Assembly: GCF_024763615.1 (NCBI RefSeq)
Contig: NC_077223.1
Span: 41,106,627-41,170,626, forward strand
DNA: 64,000 nt
Reading direction: 5' to 3'
Source of the DNA: Phlebotomus papatasi
Taxonomy: Eukaryota; Arthropoda; Insecta; Diptera; Psychodidae
Of the stretch, positions 47,479-59,497 are shown one piece after another; position 1 is the stretch's first letter, and every line of letters begins with the position of its first letter. Position numbers and translations under genes: made by a program. The notes under the pieces were generated by a model, which saw only the letters and a program-made list of their open reading frames with translations, had not been told where the DNA came from and did no database searches.

Positions 47479-48074
47479 GGAGTTACATGGGTCTCTCAGG
47501 TCAAAAAATAAGCCTTTTTTCTGATAATAATTTATTGTGTCGAAAATATTTTAGAAATTCCAACTTTTAAGATGTAAAAGAGTAACTTTAGAACAAAATT
47601 AAAAAAACAAATTTTGAAAAATTTTGGAAATTCGACCATTAGTAGTTGATTTTCGGAACCATTCCTCAAAAAACAGACCTTGCAGTAGGCAAGATTTCTC
47701 CCAATAAGTTCATCTGAAATCAAAAAAATCAAATATACTCTGTTAGAGGATTAGTTGGACCCCTGGATGGATAAACGAAGGATTTTTGAAAAAACAAAAT
47801 TTGGTTTTTTGGAATAAGTTTTTGTAAAAACGCATAAATTTTACCCTATTTTTCACAACATTTTGTATTGTAAAAACGGTTTTGATTAAAGGAAGTGCAA
47901 ATCCCTTGTTCAAACAGTAGATAATACTTCTTAAAACAAGTATGTAAAATTTCAGAAAGATCGAACCGATTCACTTGAAATTTTCAGAAATTATTTCTCA
48001 AATGTTATACTATAAAATAAAAAAATATATAAAAATAATTGATTTTTTTTGACGTAAGAGACCCATGTAACCCC
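47479..48074. mobile_element. TTAA-flanked element, 596 bp
   Basis: The left end GGAGTTACATGGGTCTCTCA and right end GAGACCCATGTAACCCC are inverted, with TTAA at 47475-47478 and 48075-48078, pointing to a piggyBac-type non-autonomous element of a different family from 7975 and 30723. No transposase is recognised. A truncated relative lies at 16593-16800. Confidence 0.75.
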
Positions 48075-48078
48075 TTAA

Positions 48079-50267
48079 AATAAATCGACTATTGTTTTTG
48101 TCATAGTTATTAAAATAATCAAAGAATAATCCACTGCGCCTCAAATATCGGATTTACTTTTATTCATCCGTATATGCTTTGTTACTCATGCTAAAATATT
48201 CTAAAAGCAGTTTTTCTCATTTGGCAGTGGTATTTTAAATTTATAAATCAATTTAGTCGGTAGTTAAGCGTTATGTACCCAAAAAGCATGCGAAAAGATA
48301 ATGCACATATAGATTTTTATGTTAATAAATAGTATGAATAGTAATAACAAGAGTAAGAGATACGGAAGTACTTTTCGGTTTTTGGATCAAAGATACAAAT
48401 TCAAGCATTCCGTAAAACTCAGACACTTGGTTCTAGTTTTCTACTAAAATCATCTTGAGACAAAAAAAAAACTTTAATAAAACTTTAACATAGGATTTTG
48501 GAAAACTCAAGGGGCCATTATTTAAAGCTGAACCGGGAATTTCCTCCCTAAATAACTGTCCCCTTAGCCTCATCTTTCACCACGAATACACAACTTTTTG
48601 GTGAGCTACTAGTGCTGTTATTTTTATTGTCACCAATAAAATCTATTTAGACGTGTTTCCTCGATGACTGGTGCGAAGCAGTGAAAAAGAAATGTACAGA
48701 TTGTGTGACGATTTGTGCGTCTCGGGGACAACATGCGAAAGAAAAATTCTTTCTACTAGAGTGAAAGTCTTTCCTACTGTCTCCCATGTCTTTTGGATTA
48801 CAGACAACTATTTCGAGAGCAGAGCTATACGTGGAGGGAGGCTGGAGAACGACTTTGACGACGGTCTATGGATGGAATCAACGACCAAACTTGGCCGGGG
48901 GATGCCATGGTCCAATGTAACAAGAAAAGTCAGTTTGGGAGTGCTAAAAAAACCTGCCAGTTGCCAGCAATTCAGGGAATTTTATTTAAAAATAAAAATA
49001 ACACATTGTATGAGAGTATTATTTCAATTCTCGCCTTGAAAGCATATTACTCTTTTTTTCACTTTATTTAGTATTGAGAACAAAAATGTGTCAAGAAAAG
49101 ATCACAGGGAAATTTAATTTCCGGTGCCAAGTAAAATTGCTACGGTCATGGAGATTGACTGAAGATGGGGGAATATGGGGAAGAAAAAATGGGAGGAAAT
49201 ACTCTAAAAAAGTCATTGATCTCTTCCGGTAGTCACACTTTGGAAACTCTGAGCAAATTTCCCAATGCAAAGGCACTTTTTTGGAAATAGTCCTAACTTG
49301 GTGCTTTAAGAGCAAAACTATCAGTTTCCCATGTTATGTGCTCAAGAACAATTTAAATTTATTGATACATTTACTGCTAAACTTCTCTCCAGACTTGTCG
49401 CATTTAATTGGATATTTTACGACGTTCCACCAACTTATTTCAACTCAACAAACATTATATGTGCTGGGAGGGATGTTATGCCAAAAGGAAACATGAAAAT
49501 CAGATTTCTTCAATATAGAAAAGAATTATGGAAGGAAGATGCCCTAAAAGTCGGGAAGTGTGAGATCAAACAAAATTTTGAGGAAATCGCTTGAGCAAGT
49601 TTCAAATGACTCATGTGTAGATGCTGAATAATTATCAAAACTGCAGAGTGGGTGGATCTTAAGGAAATGACGCTAGAATTGCAGTTAAAAGAAATTGAAT
49701 GTGGCGGAAGTTCAGTTTTCGAAAAAAAAAATAAGAAAGAAGGTGACAAATGGAGAGGGAAGTGATAGAATCCGCTACAGTCAATTTCATCGTCGAGCCT
49801 TCGACACTTTTTCCTCAAAGCTGATCCAGAAAGGGGGTTATAATAAAAATAGATTGGCTTATTTATAAAACGACAAGGGCAAATCGAACGATGAATGTCA
49901 TGCTACAAGGATGAGAAAATTGATAATCGATTGTGAGGATTTCTTTTCGAATTATTACGACTCCTTCTAGTCCCCTTGCCATCACACGCTCCATTGGATT
50001 TGATATTCTTGAGGGATTTATTTGTCGTCGAAGGTGCTGGAAGAACCCTCTCACTTTTGATGTTTTTCTTCACCATTTTCTCGCAATTTTATTGGAATAT
50101 TTGAAAGAACAATTTTTCCATAGAGTTAAGTAAGACATTTATGAATTTGCAATCTAGGCTCCAAGGAATTTGATGGGACTTTAAAATTTTGATTGCCGTC
50201 TTATTTTGGGAAAAAACTAATAAGCAGTTAGAAATTAAATTTAGTCAAAGCTAAAATTGAAGATTAA
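48079..50267. other. No convincing gene
   Basis: A + strand frame of 122 codons at 48671-49039 is the longest here outside the receptors. It has no recognisable domain, no membrane segment and no splice support, and I regard it as chance. Frames at 49.28-49.82 kb overlap on both strands, also without resemblance to a family. Confidence 0.4.
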
Positions 50268-50565
50268 TGGTTTTGGCCTAGGTCCCGGCGTATGGCATTC
50301 AAAATTGAAGCCAATTTCTTACTTTCACATACAAATGCGTATGGAAATTTTTCTGCACTCATGATCGTTATGCTAAATATTTAAAAAGTGAGAAGTTTTT
50401 CCGTATTATAAGATACCTTTCCATATGGAGGGATAAATATACTAAATTTTTGTTTAAATAATTTTTTTCCTGGGAGCACTGTGGGCTAAGTCCGAGATCA
50501 ATTTAGGAATTGGCTTCAAATAACTCCATATGAAAAAGCCAACTTGCCAGGCGCTTGGTTTTGGC
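50268..50565 (-). mobile_element. Dispersed element with 10-bp direct repeats, copy 2
   Basis: TGGTTTTGGC occurs at 50268-50277 and 50556-50565 and may be a target-site duplication of a 278-bp element. On the - strand it contains TTTGAAGCCAATTCCTAAATT and GTGCAGAAAAATTTCCATAC as in the 47.2 kb copy. Confidence 0.6.
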
Positions 50566-51057
50566 ATACTCTTTAATAGCGTTTACACACTGGAAGCAAT
50601 TTTCGTCAAAAATTACCCTTTTAAAAAAATTGCCATTTCCGTCTAGAATAATAAGGGAAACTTTCTTTAAAGAAGTATTTTTTCAAAAAATTGCTCCTAG
50701 AATTGGCTCAAATCTAGAATATTTTACTAAATCTAAATTTACATCCATTTTCTCTCAAACAGCAAATTTAATTTAGATGACTCCAAGTTTGAATGAGAAG
50801 ATGCAGGATAGACATAAGTAAGACACTTGAAAAGAAAGGGATATAAATTTTGGCTTCATGAAATTTTTCTAATCTTAAAGATTTACTGGAAATGCAATGA
50901 ATTAAATTTAGTCAATAGAACTCTAAATTTCAAGAAAAAAATGAAATAAAAAATGGGCGTAATTTTTATACGTTTGACATTTAAAATATTTACAGATAAA
51001 TTAACATTTCTTTATTTTTTTTTTACTTTCCTTTTTCCGAAATATGTTTGAAAATAA
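50566..51057. other. No recognisable feature
   Basis: AT-rich, with one unconvincing 73-codon frame and no repeat match. Confidence 0.4.
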
Positions 51058-51130
51058 ATAGATAGATAGATTTATTCAGGCATAGGAGAGGCATATACAT
51101 ACCACCGCTCTCAAAGCACTAAATTGAGTA
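51058..51130 (-). mobile_element. Retroelement 3' end, inverted, (ATCT)n tail
   Basis: Read on the - strand, GAGCGGTGGTATGTATATGC leads to CCTGAATAAATC and (TATC)3-4. The structure is like the tail at 47.08-47.19 kb but the sequence differs. Confidence 0.4.
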
Positions 51131-51404
51131 CTGATTAAATTTAACTATTTTGAACACCTTTCAAATCAAATTTAACGAAATCGAAATTAACAATATTTCT
51201 TTCCCAAAACTTTTTAGTACATATGTAATCCTACTCTTTTGCTCACTTCTTCTTGCTTTGAATGTCAAGAAATTCATTTTGGTTAATTACAATTCTGAGC
51301 CCGATGTAGGAGAATACATTATAAGTAAAACGTTTGAGAAAAAATGTGAATTTTGATTTAAAAAAAAAATCCTGATATTAAATATGTACCGGATGCATTA
51401 CTGT

Positions 51405-51720
51405 TCATTTACTGCTTGAACTCCACAGATAGAGCAGTATATACAGCTCCTTGGAAATTACAAGGGAGCAACATATGTTTTGCAAGAATATGTGTTGGCC
51501 AAATTTCCCAAAATTTCCATCTTCCATCCCCGGAGACTACCTTTCTCAACAAATTTTCGCGTATCACACGGTTTCTGAAAAATGTAGTCACGCTCAGTCC
51601 ATCAATCCGGCTGTCGCTAGTTCTATAAGCAGAACGGTAACAGATAGCGACTTGGAACCTTCGGGGACCCCCCATTAGGCAACATTAATGATCGTTAACA
51701 TGTTCCTTATTCTTCCCCCA
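51405..51720 (+). repeat. Dispersed repeat, TTTACTGCTTGAACTC end
   Basis: Starts TTTACTGCTTGAACTCC, has ACGGTAACAGATAGCGACTT and TTCGGGGACCCCCCATTAGG in the same order as the 7.7 kb copy, and ends in a C-rich segment. The small frames seen on both strands are shadows of this repeat. Confidence 0.6.
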
Positions 51721-51859
51721 CCCATTTCCCCCCTAAACCATATTTTTTGTAATTTCTCGAAAACACGTTTTGGATATATTTCAGAGATTATTATTATTAA
51801 TCGTATCGAGATATAATACAATATTACAAGGTAATTAGTTTTTAAAATGTTATATCCCG

Positions 51860-52113
51860 TATTGGAAGAATCTGCTATATTCATTGAAGACCGCTCAGAA
51901 GCACCTTCCCGTGATGTGGATGCTTCTTTCATGCTCCCAGAGTTGTTGGGCGAAGGCGGTGCCCTATATTACGTTATTATTAATTCTAAAAATTGTCTAA
52001 AAATCAGATAATCCGATTTTTGTACCGAGGGAACTCGAACTCACATCTGTGACAATCGAGTCAGAGATCTCATCTGTCCAAAACCTAGCAGTCTTGCCAA
52101 TTGCGCCAAAAAT
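51860..52113. mobile_element. SINE remnants: ATT-tailed 3' end and a tRNA-like piece
   Basis: 51860-51992 (+) resembles the 3' part of the 17.7 kb SINE (GGATGCTTCTTTCATGCTCC, then ACGTTATTATTAATT). 52113-52030 on the - strand has GGCGCAATTGGCAAGACTGC and GAGTTCGAGTTCCC, which read as polymerase III A and B boxes. The two pieces are opposed, so they are separate insertions. No target duplication was found. Confidence 0.5.
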
Positions 52114-52213
52114 CCCCATTTTAGAGTTTTTTCAGGCACACATTTCGTACTTTATACAGAAATACCGTTTGTAGGCGGGCTTTTGCCCTGAAAGATTGCT
52201 TAGGGAGACTACT

Positions 52214-52343
52214 GCCCTAGACACACTTACGACTTAAGCCGAGAGACGACTTAGTGGAAAATGATGGAAATGTAGTTCGACCATTATTTCTAATATAATT
52301 ACGCTAAGCCGTCTCTCAGCTAGTCCTCAGGTCTGTCAAGGCC
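52214..52343 (+). mobile_element. 130-bp MITE (CCTAGACACACTTACGACTT), copy 1
   Basis: Left part CCTAGACACACTTACGACTT then AAGCCGAGAGACGACTTAG. Right part CTAAGCCGTCTCTCAGC then CCTCAGGTCTGTCAAGG. The inner GAGAGACG repeats are inverted. The copy at 59158-59286 is nearly identical. Confidence 0.8.
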
Positions 52344-52569
52344 CTAAGGCTTATCGCGGCCAATTGCTCGACAGCGATCCAGCTCTGTGCTCCCATTTGT
52401 ACTATTCCGGGCCATATTACCGACTGACTGACAGTGTCGCAGCAGGACTATACCGCCAGTAAAAGACCTTGCTGAAATATGAATTTCCAGCTAACAGGGA
52501 AGGGAACCCACCAGCCTGGCTCTATTTCCCTATCAGGTGGAAAATCTCGACTACACATTGAATAATTCC

Positions 52570-53205
52570 TAATAACGGTTTTTCAATGCCAAAGATTGAA
52601 AAGGCTCTAGAGAGCGTATTTCTCATCCGAATTGTATCATGTTTGGGCTGGTTGGAACGGTCTTGGAATTTCAGACAAGGCTGGACCGGTTCCTATCAGA
52701 CTGATTCATAACCGGTAAGTAATTTTTATCAGAAAATTGTTTGTATAACTACAAAACTATTTAAATTTAAAATCGGTTGTAAATCGATAAATGGTGAATG
52801 ATATGCGAAAATACTTTTGACGTCTAGCTTCAAAGTATATAATTGGATGAAGAACTGGCGTGATATGTATAGTTAGGCGACCTCCGATGATAGCCTGTGG
52901 ATTTGAAGTCACTTCACAAAGAAAAACACTTCTTCAATCTTGCCCAGAGCTTTCGGTTCTGGATATAGGACTTCTTCAGTGGTCGACTAAACTATGTTTT
53001 TTGTATTTTATGAGGATCTATAAAACACAAAAAGAAGAAGAAGGTCCATATCCAGGACCGAAAGCTCTGGGCAAGATTGAAAAAGTATTTTTCTTTGTGA
53101 AGTGATTTCAAGTTCTCTGGCCATCACTGGAGAGTCCTCTATCTATAGCATCTAAGTCACGAGTGAGAGCATTTTCGCAAAGCAGCGGACGATTTACCAC
53201 CCCTT
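52570..53205 (+). repeat. Dispersed repeat (7.06 kb family) with nested foldback
   Basis: GTTTGGGCTGGTTGGAACGG, GACTGATTCATAACCGGTAA and the terminal ATAGCATCTAAGTCACGAG ... TTTACCACCCC follow the 7.06 and 32.55 kb copies. A palindrome at 52876-53140 sits just before the conserved ATAGCATCTAAGTC. Confidence 0.6.
52876..53140. mobile_element. Foldback element with hairpin cassette in each arm
   Basis: Arms 52876-52978 and 53033-53140 are complementary, for example ACTTCACAAAGAAAAACACT and CCAGAGCTTTCGGTTCTGGA with their mirrors. On the - strand the left arm reads CTGAAGAAGTCC...GAACCGAAAGCTCTGG. The right arm on + reads GAAGAAGGTCC...GGACCGAAAGCTCTGG. This is the same order as at 62.8 kb with other stem bases. 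The 80-codon frame across it is a shadow. Confidence 0.75.
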
Positions 53206-56200
53206 ATTGATCAAATTTTACGTTTTTCATTTATAATTTCCATGCCAAAATACTGATTATGCTGCTGTTGATATTTTAAGATCTAGAATACATAAATAAA
53301 CTCCTCCCCTCGACTAATGGTTTTTTTTTAGATGCCAGAGAAATATTGCTAAACTTTTAAATACTGTTGCTATCATGTCTTTCATCATGTTACATTTAAA
53401 TCCAAAAGAAATGGTTCATTTCGCGATGATCTCAATAACTTTTCTTACGACTCATGAGAAGTTCTTTTGAACAAGATAAATTTTACTCCAACCAATCTTG
53501 AAGCTCATTAATTAAAATGACGCAGATATTTGCTAACTAATACTAAGTAGTCAATTTCATGGGCTGACTAATTGGTTGTCTGAGTAGTTCTTCTTTCAAG
53601 CCGTGTCTGGCTTGATTAATCTCAATGAAATATTTCATTCAGTTTGAAAAGTTGAGAGCAACAAAGACTCTGTGGAATTTTTATGTGTGTTGAATTCACA
53701 AAATAACAAGACTAAAGAAAAATGTAAAAACAAAAAATAAAATGGATAAACAAGACACATTTTGTGGAAAGGAGCAACAAAATTGCACATGCTTTATGGT
53801 CTAATAAAAATTAAATTTTTACAACGCTGTAAATGTATCTGCATCGCAAAAAAATTGCAGAACAATGAAATAAAGAAATAAGAACATCTTGTAGCCACTG
53901 TCTTGTAAATTTGTTGTGGATTGTTGTGAAGTGTTGGAGCAAAAGTGCCATGATTTCTCAAATAACTCAAGTGACATAACAAATAAGCAAATAACTTTAT
54001 GCTATAAATTTTAAGATAATGTGACAACAAAGCCAGATAGATGTCCAAATGTTTATTTTCTTTCTCAAGAGTTAATAACACAATAAAATGGCTAAGATAG
54101 TGAATTAGGAAATTCAGATGCTCTCGTGGCATTATTTTGTATCAGAATTGAGAGGAGCATCATACTTGAGGCGCCATGATTTATTTATAATTTGCTTTCT
54201 AGTAACATAAACAAAAATATGATATTTTAGTTATTTATTTGACATTGCACGAGATGCAAGATTTAGATTCAATAAAAAAGCAAAATTTATAGGCGGAGAT
54301 TAAATTTTAGTACCACTTCAAGATGTAATCAAAAAATCTCTTTCTTCTTCAACTAAATTAGTAAACTCGTGATAAAAATTTAGAAATTTTATTTGAATTT
54401 GTGAATAATTCCTGGAATAACAATAAAATTCATGATTTTTGGCTAAATATTATTAGATATTTTGGTATAGTTTATTTTGTATTTTTTGCTCTAGTTAATC
54501 AAAATTTTAACTACTATCTCAAAAATATATTCTTTTCATTAATTTTACGAGCATTTATAGATTTTATCCTATATCCAATTTAAAAAATATCACTAATTCC
54601 GTTGATTAAAAATTTACTATTGTGGCCAGTTGAACCCCATGCATAATTTGCAACCAATATTGAAATTTTACTTTATTTATTTGGCCACATTATTCTTAAT
54701 TAAGTTTGGAAATTAGATAAATAAAAGAATAATAAGCAGAAATAAATAATTGCAAATATTAGAAACATAGAGAACGCAGAAAATAGCCCAAAAACTATTC
54801 CATTCTTGATTTTTTTTTTACTGATTTAGGTCTCTCAAATCATAGTTCCAATTGAACAACAAAGAAAGAAAGCCAATAAAAAGTACAATCGTTATACTCA
54901 AGTATATACGTTTACGTACATCTTATTAGTGATTTTCTGCTTTTGGTCTTCCGAAACAAGAATAAAGTCTTAAAGTATTAAAGTTCAAATTAAGATTCTG
55001 TTCAAAATTACTCCATTGTACCTTATTTTTTGCCATATTAAAATAATTGAAAAGAAAATCAAAATAGATATATTTTTCTGTCCACTTCCGGGCAAAGGCC
55101 TCTTAATTTATGAGAGTTCCCTAACCCACTCTTTAGTTCCAAAACCTAAACCAAAACATTCACTTTAGTTATTTTATAGTGACTTTTTTCTAATTAAGAA
55201 ATTTCCACTTAGCCATCACCATTAATCCCATTTCGAACCCTCGGTTCTCTCTTCGAATTTTAATATCTAAATTTGTGAAGTTGCTATGGCAGAGAAAAAC
55301 GTGCTCAGTGGCAAAATAAAAATTTAATTCTGATTTAATTTTGAGATAAAAACCACATGGGTGTGTGTTATTCCGCCAAAGTCTGCTTTCTGTGATATTT
55401 TTCTGCAGTATAAATCAAGATAAAGCCACAAAATTAGAATTGCCACGCACTTTTTTTCTGCCCTAACCGATGATTTCTTCACTGTTCTTCCGCTGAATAA
55501 ATTCAGCATCAACCCTCGGCAGAAAGGGGTTCGTCTGGGGTGCGTATGGACAAACAGTTTGGGTTATTTATGCGGAGCCACGTTTTTGCACAGAAAATTC
55601 TGTTGATTTTGCGCTTCAGCTGAATTTTCTACCACCAAGATTCATCAGCTGATAAACCCACCGTGTCCAATTTCCTCTCTCTCAGGCATTTTTATAAATT
55701 TATTATTAAACTGCTGGGATATTTCTCGCTTCTTGTATTTTGTGATTTTTTGAGAATGTGGGAAAATTTGTTGATAAATTTTGAACCCATTTAGAGTGAA
55801 ACTCTTGAGTTTCAAGAGACTATCATGACACTATCGGCCACTTTATTTTGATATCATGATAAACACTATGGAATGTTTGGAAGAGTTCAACGTTGAGAAG
55901 TTTATACCAAAAATGCATAGAAACGAAAAGAATGCAGACTGAAACTGAAGAGTATTTCCTGTCGAATTGTTTATAGTTTATTAAAGAATTTGTTTGAGAT
56001 ACTCCAATGGCAGTGATTGAGATGGTATTTTCGGGGGATTTCCTAGAGTTATTTTTTTAGGCCTTGCTTGTGGATTTTCTATGAAATCACTGCATTTTCA
56101 ATTTTTTTTTATCTAAATTTGATAATTTTGAGAATTTCCGCACTTTTTGTTCAATAGCCAATTGTATTTAGGTGCAGAGGATATTTATTCAGAGCAAGTT

Positions 56201-56329
56201 ACACTTAATTTGGCAAATGAGAACTCGAACTCAAACTAAAAATATCATCCGAAGGGTTGTAAACTAATAATGAATCTCACGAAGAAATCCCTAAGATAGC
56301 ATTAAAAAAATTGAACTAGCCATTATTTA
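53206..56329. other. No recognisable gene
   Basis: Very AT-rich (especially 53.7-55.1 kb). The 112-codon - strand frame at 53794-54132 has no recognisable domain and is probably chance. 55.4-55.7 kb is less AT-rich without exon structure. No repeat shared with the window was recognised. Confidence 0.45.
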
Positions 56330-56591
56330 GGGTAAGTGTACCAAATTTCGGCCAGCTTGCAATTTCGGCCATTGTTTCTGTTCCTCGAATTTCCATAAAC
56401 TTTTTTTTTATTCAAAATATAGTAAGATTAATTTTAGAGAAAATGAAGATGATAAACTGTTTACAAGGTTCCAAGCAACACGCCTTAAGAAGAAGTAATA
56501 AAAAATTCAATTTGTATTAAAAATATTACGTTTCAAATTTGAGACTTTGGCGCTTGCATGCAATTATGCCGAAATTTCGCACACATACCCC
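56330..56591 (+). mobile_element. TA MITE (GGGTAAGTGTGCCAAATT), internally deleted copy
   Basis: Starts GGGTAAGTGTACCAAATTTC and ends GAAATTTCGCACACATACCC. It follows the 423-bp copies except that about 160 bp behind the left 70 bp are missing. TA is present at left (56328-56329) but not clear at right. Confidence 0.8.
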
Positions 56592-56879
56592 ATTTAAAAT
56601 ATGCAAAAATCAAATACAGTGCTCTGAATCCCTTGCCCTATGAAATTCTTGACTTCATGGCAAATCGATAAAAGACAAGATTTGTCCACTCTGGAAATCT
56701 TGGTGTCTGAACCGAAAACTTAGGGAAGAATCAGAATTTTCTAAGTTGACACTGTATCCCCTATCCTTAGCGGTTCTCAAACTCAAACTTTTCGAAATTG
56801 TTTCATAAATCTATTGTATTATTTCAATGTGATTGATGAGCGAAAATATTTTTGTATAATTCTTTTTAGTGTGTGACTC

Positions 56880-57085
56880 TTTTTTAGAGGAAAACGAAGC
56901 GCGCTACCTTCGGACTAATCAAGCTTCCAACAACTCATTTTTTTAAATATGTTTTTAAAGAATTTCGCCCATTATAATATTATATTTTAGTAGCTAGTCC
57001 AAAGCCTCAAATTTCCTGAAAATAACCGTGGGTCAAATTCATTAGGAATATAGAAAAAAAGATTTGTTCGAAGCATCAATCTGAA
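56880..57085 (+). mobile_element. Partial relative of the MITE in odorant receptor B
   Basis: AGCGCGCTACCTTCGGA, CCATTATAATATTATATTTT and AGTAGCTAGTCCAAAGCCT match 36245-36357 in order. The right inverted end is lost after GTTCGAAGCATC. It proves that the intron insertion belongs to a dispersed family. Confidence 0.7.
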
Positions 57086-57732
57086 TTCTTATCTGAATTT
57101 AATTGGAAGGAGTATCTTTTTAGGGGCGCTGTACTGGTGAAAACTTATAGAACATATAAAGGATCAATAGAATTCGAACTTGAAAAAAAGGTAATCGAAA
57201 TTATTTCAAGTGATGAAACCAAAGACCAAAAGTTCCTGATAAAATTATTACTTAAATAAAAGCTGATAAAATTATTATACTTAACTACAAATTAATTTGA
57301 TAATGACGCAAAATAAGATAAATTTGAGATAAATTTTGAAAATCTTTGAACGCCTCACTTTTATCTTAAGAGTATTTCAACTAGCGGTATTTTGAAACTT
57401 TTATTTTTCAAATTGTGCAAATTTAATATATTTATTTTATTTAATTTTTTTTTGCAAATAATAATAGGAATTAATGAACTTTTATAATAAATTATAAGTT
57501 TCAGTCTTGAAGAAGTTCCTAGCAATAAAAACATATCTAATAAAAGTAATATTTTTCTTCATTAACTTTACATTTTATATTCAGTAAATGACCGCTAAGC
57601 ATATCAGTTAACTTTCAAAGGAACTTTTCTAAAAAAAAATCCTTTTTTTAAGAAATTTTTAGTTGCACTTTGTTAGAGACCTTTTCGTGTCTTTTTTCCG
57701 TTTGTCTTTTAAAAAACTAATAATATCTTTAA
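57086..57732. other. No recognisable feature
   Basis: AT-rich, no open frame of note and no repeat match. Confidence 0.4.
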
Positions 57733-58047
57733 GCACAGAATCAAATTGACAATAAAATACTCGGTGGCACTAGGTGAAATTAATATAAGAAAATTGAAGA
57801 AATAAAACGAAAATTCGATAAACAATGAGCAGAAAAAAACTGAAGGAGAAATTAATCGTACAGTTTTTTTGCTCACCGTTTATCACGTTTTCGTTTTATT
57901 TTTTCAATTTTCTTATATTATTTTCATCTAGTGCCACCAAGTATGAGATAAGGTAATACGGTAATCGAGAATTTGCATAAGAATTGCAATGAAAATGCGT
58001 AAATCAGCGAAATACGGTGAGCATTTTACTGTCAATGTGATTCTGCC
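57733..58047. mobile_element. Palindromic foldback (GGGCAGAATCAC family), copy 3
   Basis: The left arm is shortened: CACAGAATCAAATTGACA jumps to AATACTCGGTGGCACTAGG. The right arm is full, through GAGTATGAGATAAGG-like sequence to CTGTCAATGTGATTCTGCC. The centre near 57840 is AAAAACTGAAGGAG...GTACAGTTTTTTTGC. Two extra GATTCTGCC repeats follow the right end. Confidence 0.75.
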
Positions 58048-58744
58048 AAAGATTCTGCCAAGGATTCTGCCCTAAATCAAATTTCACTAAAGAAGCATAT
58101 GTTGCTTAAAAAACACTTTGACAAATAAAATTGTATATTAAGAATCTGAAGGATTTGTAGGTAATAAAATTCTCTATTAAACCCGGTATTATAAAAGACG
58201 GAATTTTTTTAAAGGTTTCTAGAAATATTTGTTAAAAAAATGCAAAATTTTTATAAGTTTTCTTATATGAGGAACTATAACAACGATAGTGCCACTTATT
58301 GAATATTGATAGATATTGATAAGTCTGAAAGATAAATGTGCCTGTACATTTTCTTATTATAAAACTTGTAAATGTAAAAAATGATTTTTTTCTGGTTTCA
58401 TAGTAAAATTGGAAGAATCAGAACATTGTAGGTCGTAGGACAATGAACATCAAATATCCATTTTAACGAACTATATGAAGGTCTTAGTAATTGATATTAA
58501 TTTTATATTAGAATAGTTTTCCAGAATTTCCCATATAAAAGATATTAAATTTATTATATGTCATTTCATTACCATAAACGGTAGAGAATGCGCTTCAGGA
58601 TTTAAACATAAAACAGTCTATCTTTATGAATAATTTCGTATTAAATATTTATTTAGAATATTGTTAAGCAGATTCACAAAAGTGGTTACAAAATTGTCTG
58701 AAATGTGGGTGATAACGTAGGTAAAGTAGGAAATCCTCTTTTTT
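58048..58744. other. No recognisable feature
   Basis: AT-rich sequence without an open frame or repeat match. Confidence 0.4.
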
Positions 58745-58990
58745 TAATTCATTCATTCATTCATTTTCAACCGCTTATCCCTATTGGGGTCGCGGGCCCA
58801 TGACATCCAATCTAGCAGCCCACGCCTGTCGGTCCTCCGCCACTTCAGGAAGATGTTCGGGTTCGATCCCGAGGCGTTCCAAGGCAAGATTCTGAATTTG
58901 ATTCAGCCACCTTGTCCTAGGTCTGCCTCGAGGCCGAGGTCTCCTCACAATGGCTTGCATAGCTTTTCTGGGGAATCTCTTTTTTTTTTT
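58745..58990 (-). pseudogene. RTE-type LINE 3' end: C-terminus of reverse transcriptase ORF
   Basis: On the - strand an open frame from about 58981 to the TAG at 58783-58781 reads RFPRKAMQAIVRRPRPRGRP, then RTRWLNQIQ...AEDRQAWAARLDVMGP, the typical basic GRPRxRW plus ...DRxxW... tail of LINE reverse transcriptases. Directly after the stop come GGATAAGCGGTTGAAAATG and (AATG)4, the short tandem end typical of RTE elements. The 5' side is cut at a run of about 25 A. GC-rich codons contrast with the surroundings, suggesting recent insertion. The + strand 82-codon frame here is its shadow. Confidence 0.85.
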
Positions 58991-59157
58991 TTTTTTTTTT
59001 TTAATTACTTTGGAAAATTCAAACTTGGTTAAAGAAATTCAACGAAGATTGGTAAACTTGTATTATAAAACTCACCTGTAATATTGACCGGTATATTCAA
59101 ATGACCAGTATATTCGGGTTTCTAGGTATCTCAAGTATATCTCCTGAAGAAACTTAT

Positions 59158-59286
59158 GCCCTAGACACACTTACGACTTAAGTTGAGAGACGACTTAGTG
59201 GAAAATGATGGAAATGAAGTTTAACCATTATGTCGAGTATAATTACGCTAAGCCGTCTCTCGGCTAATCCTCAGGTCTGTCAAGGT
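59158..59286 (+). mobile_element. 130-bp MITE (CCTAGACACACTTACGACTT), copy 2
   Basis: CCTAGACACACTTACGACTT then GAGAGACGACTTAGTGG and, at right, CTAAGCCGTCTCTCGGC with CCTCAGGTCTGTCAAGG. Differs from the 52.2 kb copy at few positions. Ends about 10 bp before the next MITE. Confidence 0.8.
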
Positions 59287-59295
59287 ACTTATACG

Positions 59296-59497
59296 GGCCT
59301 CAGATCTAAGGCTTAGCTATATGGCTTAACTTCTCTAATTTCTTATCAATCAAGATATCTTGAAAAAGTATCACTTAAGATTGGACAACATAGGCAAGTA
59401 ACCCATTAAATTTTGGAAAAGCAATAAAATTGATTACAGTTTTCAATGTCGATATCATCGGGAACTGGGCTAAACTTTAGGTCTGAAGCCGGCCTTA
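59296..59497 (+). mobile_element. MITE family CTTCAGACCTAAGGCTTAGCC, copy
   Basis: CCTCAGATCTAAGGCTTAGC to GGGCTAAACTTTAGGTCTGAAG, with interior TTAACTTCTCTAATTTCTTA and GGACAACATAGGCAAG as in other copies. Confidence 0.8.

Noticed and set aside
48671..49039. A 122-codon + strand protein gene
   Set aside because: No domain, splice signals or repeat-independent support; the frame length is plausible by chance in a 64-kb window.
52860..53105. An 81-codon + strand protein
   Set aside because: It spans the foldback at 52876-53140 and has no family resemblance.
53794..54132. A 112-codon - strand gene
   Set aside because: AT-rich composition gives long hydrophobic frames by chance; no family resemblance or upstream signals.
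58784..59032. An 82-codon + strand protein
   Set aside because: It is the antisense shadow of the LINE reverse transcriptase tail, ending in a homopolymer.
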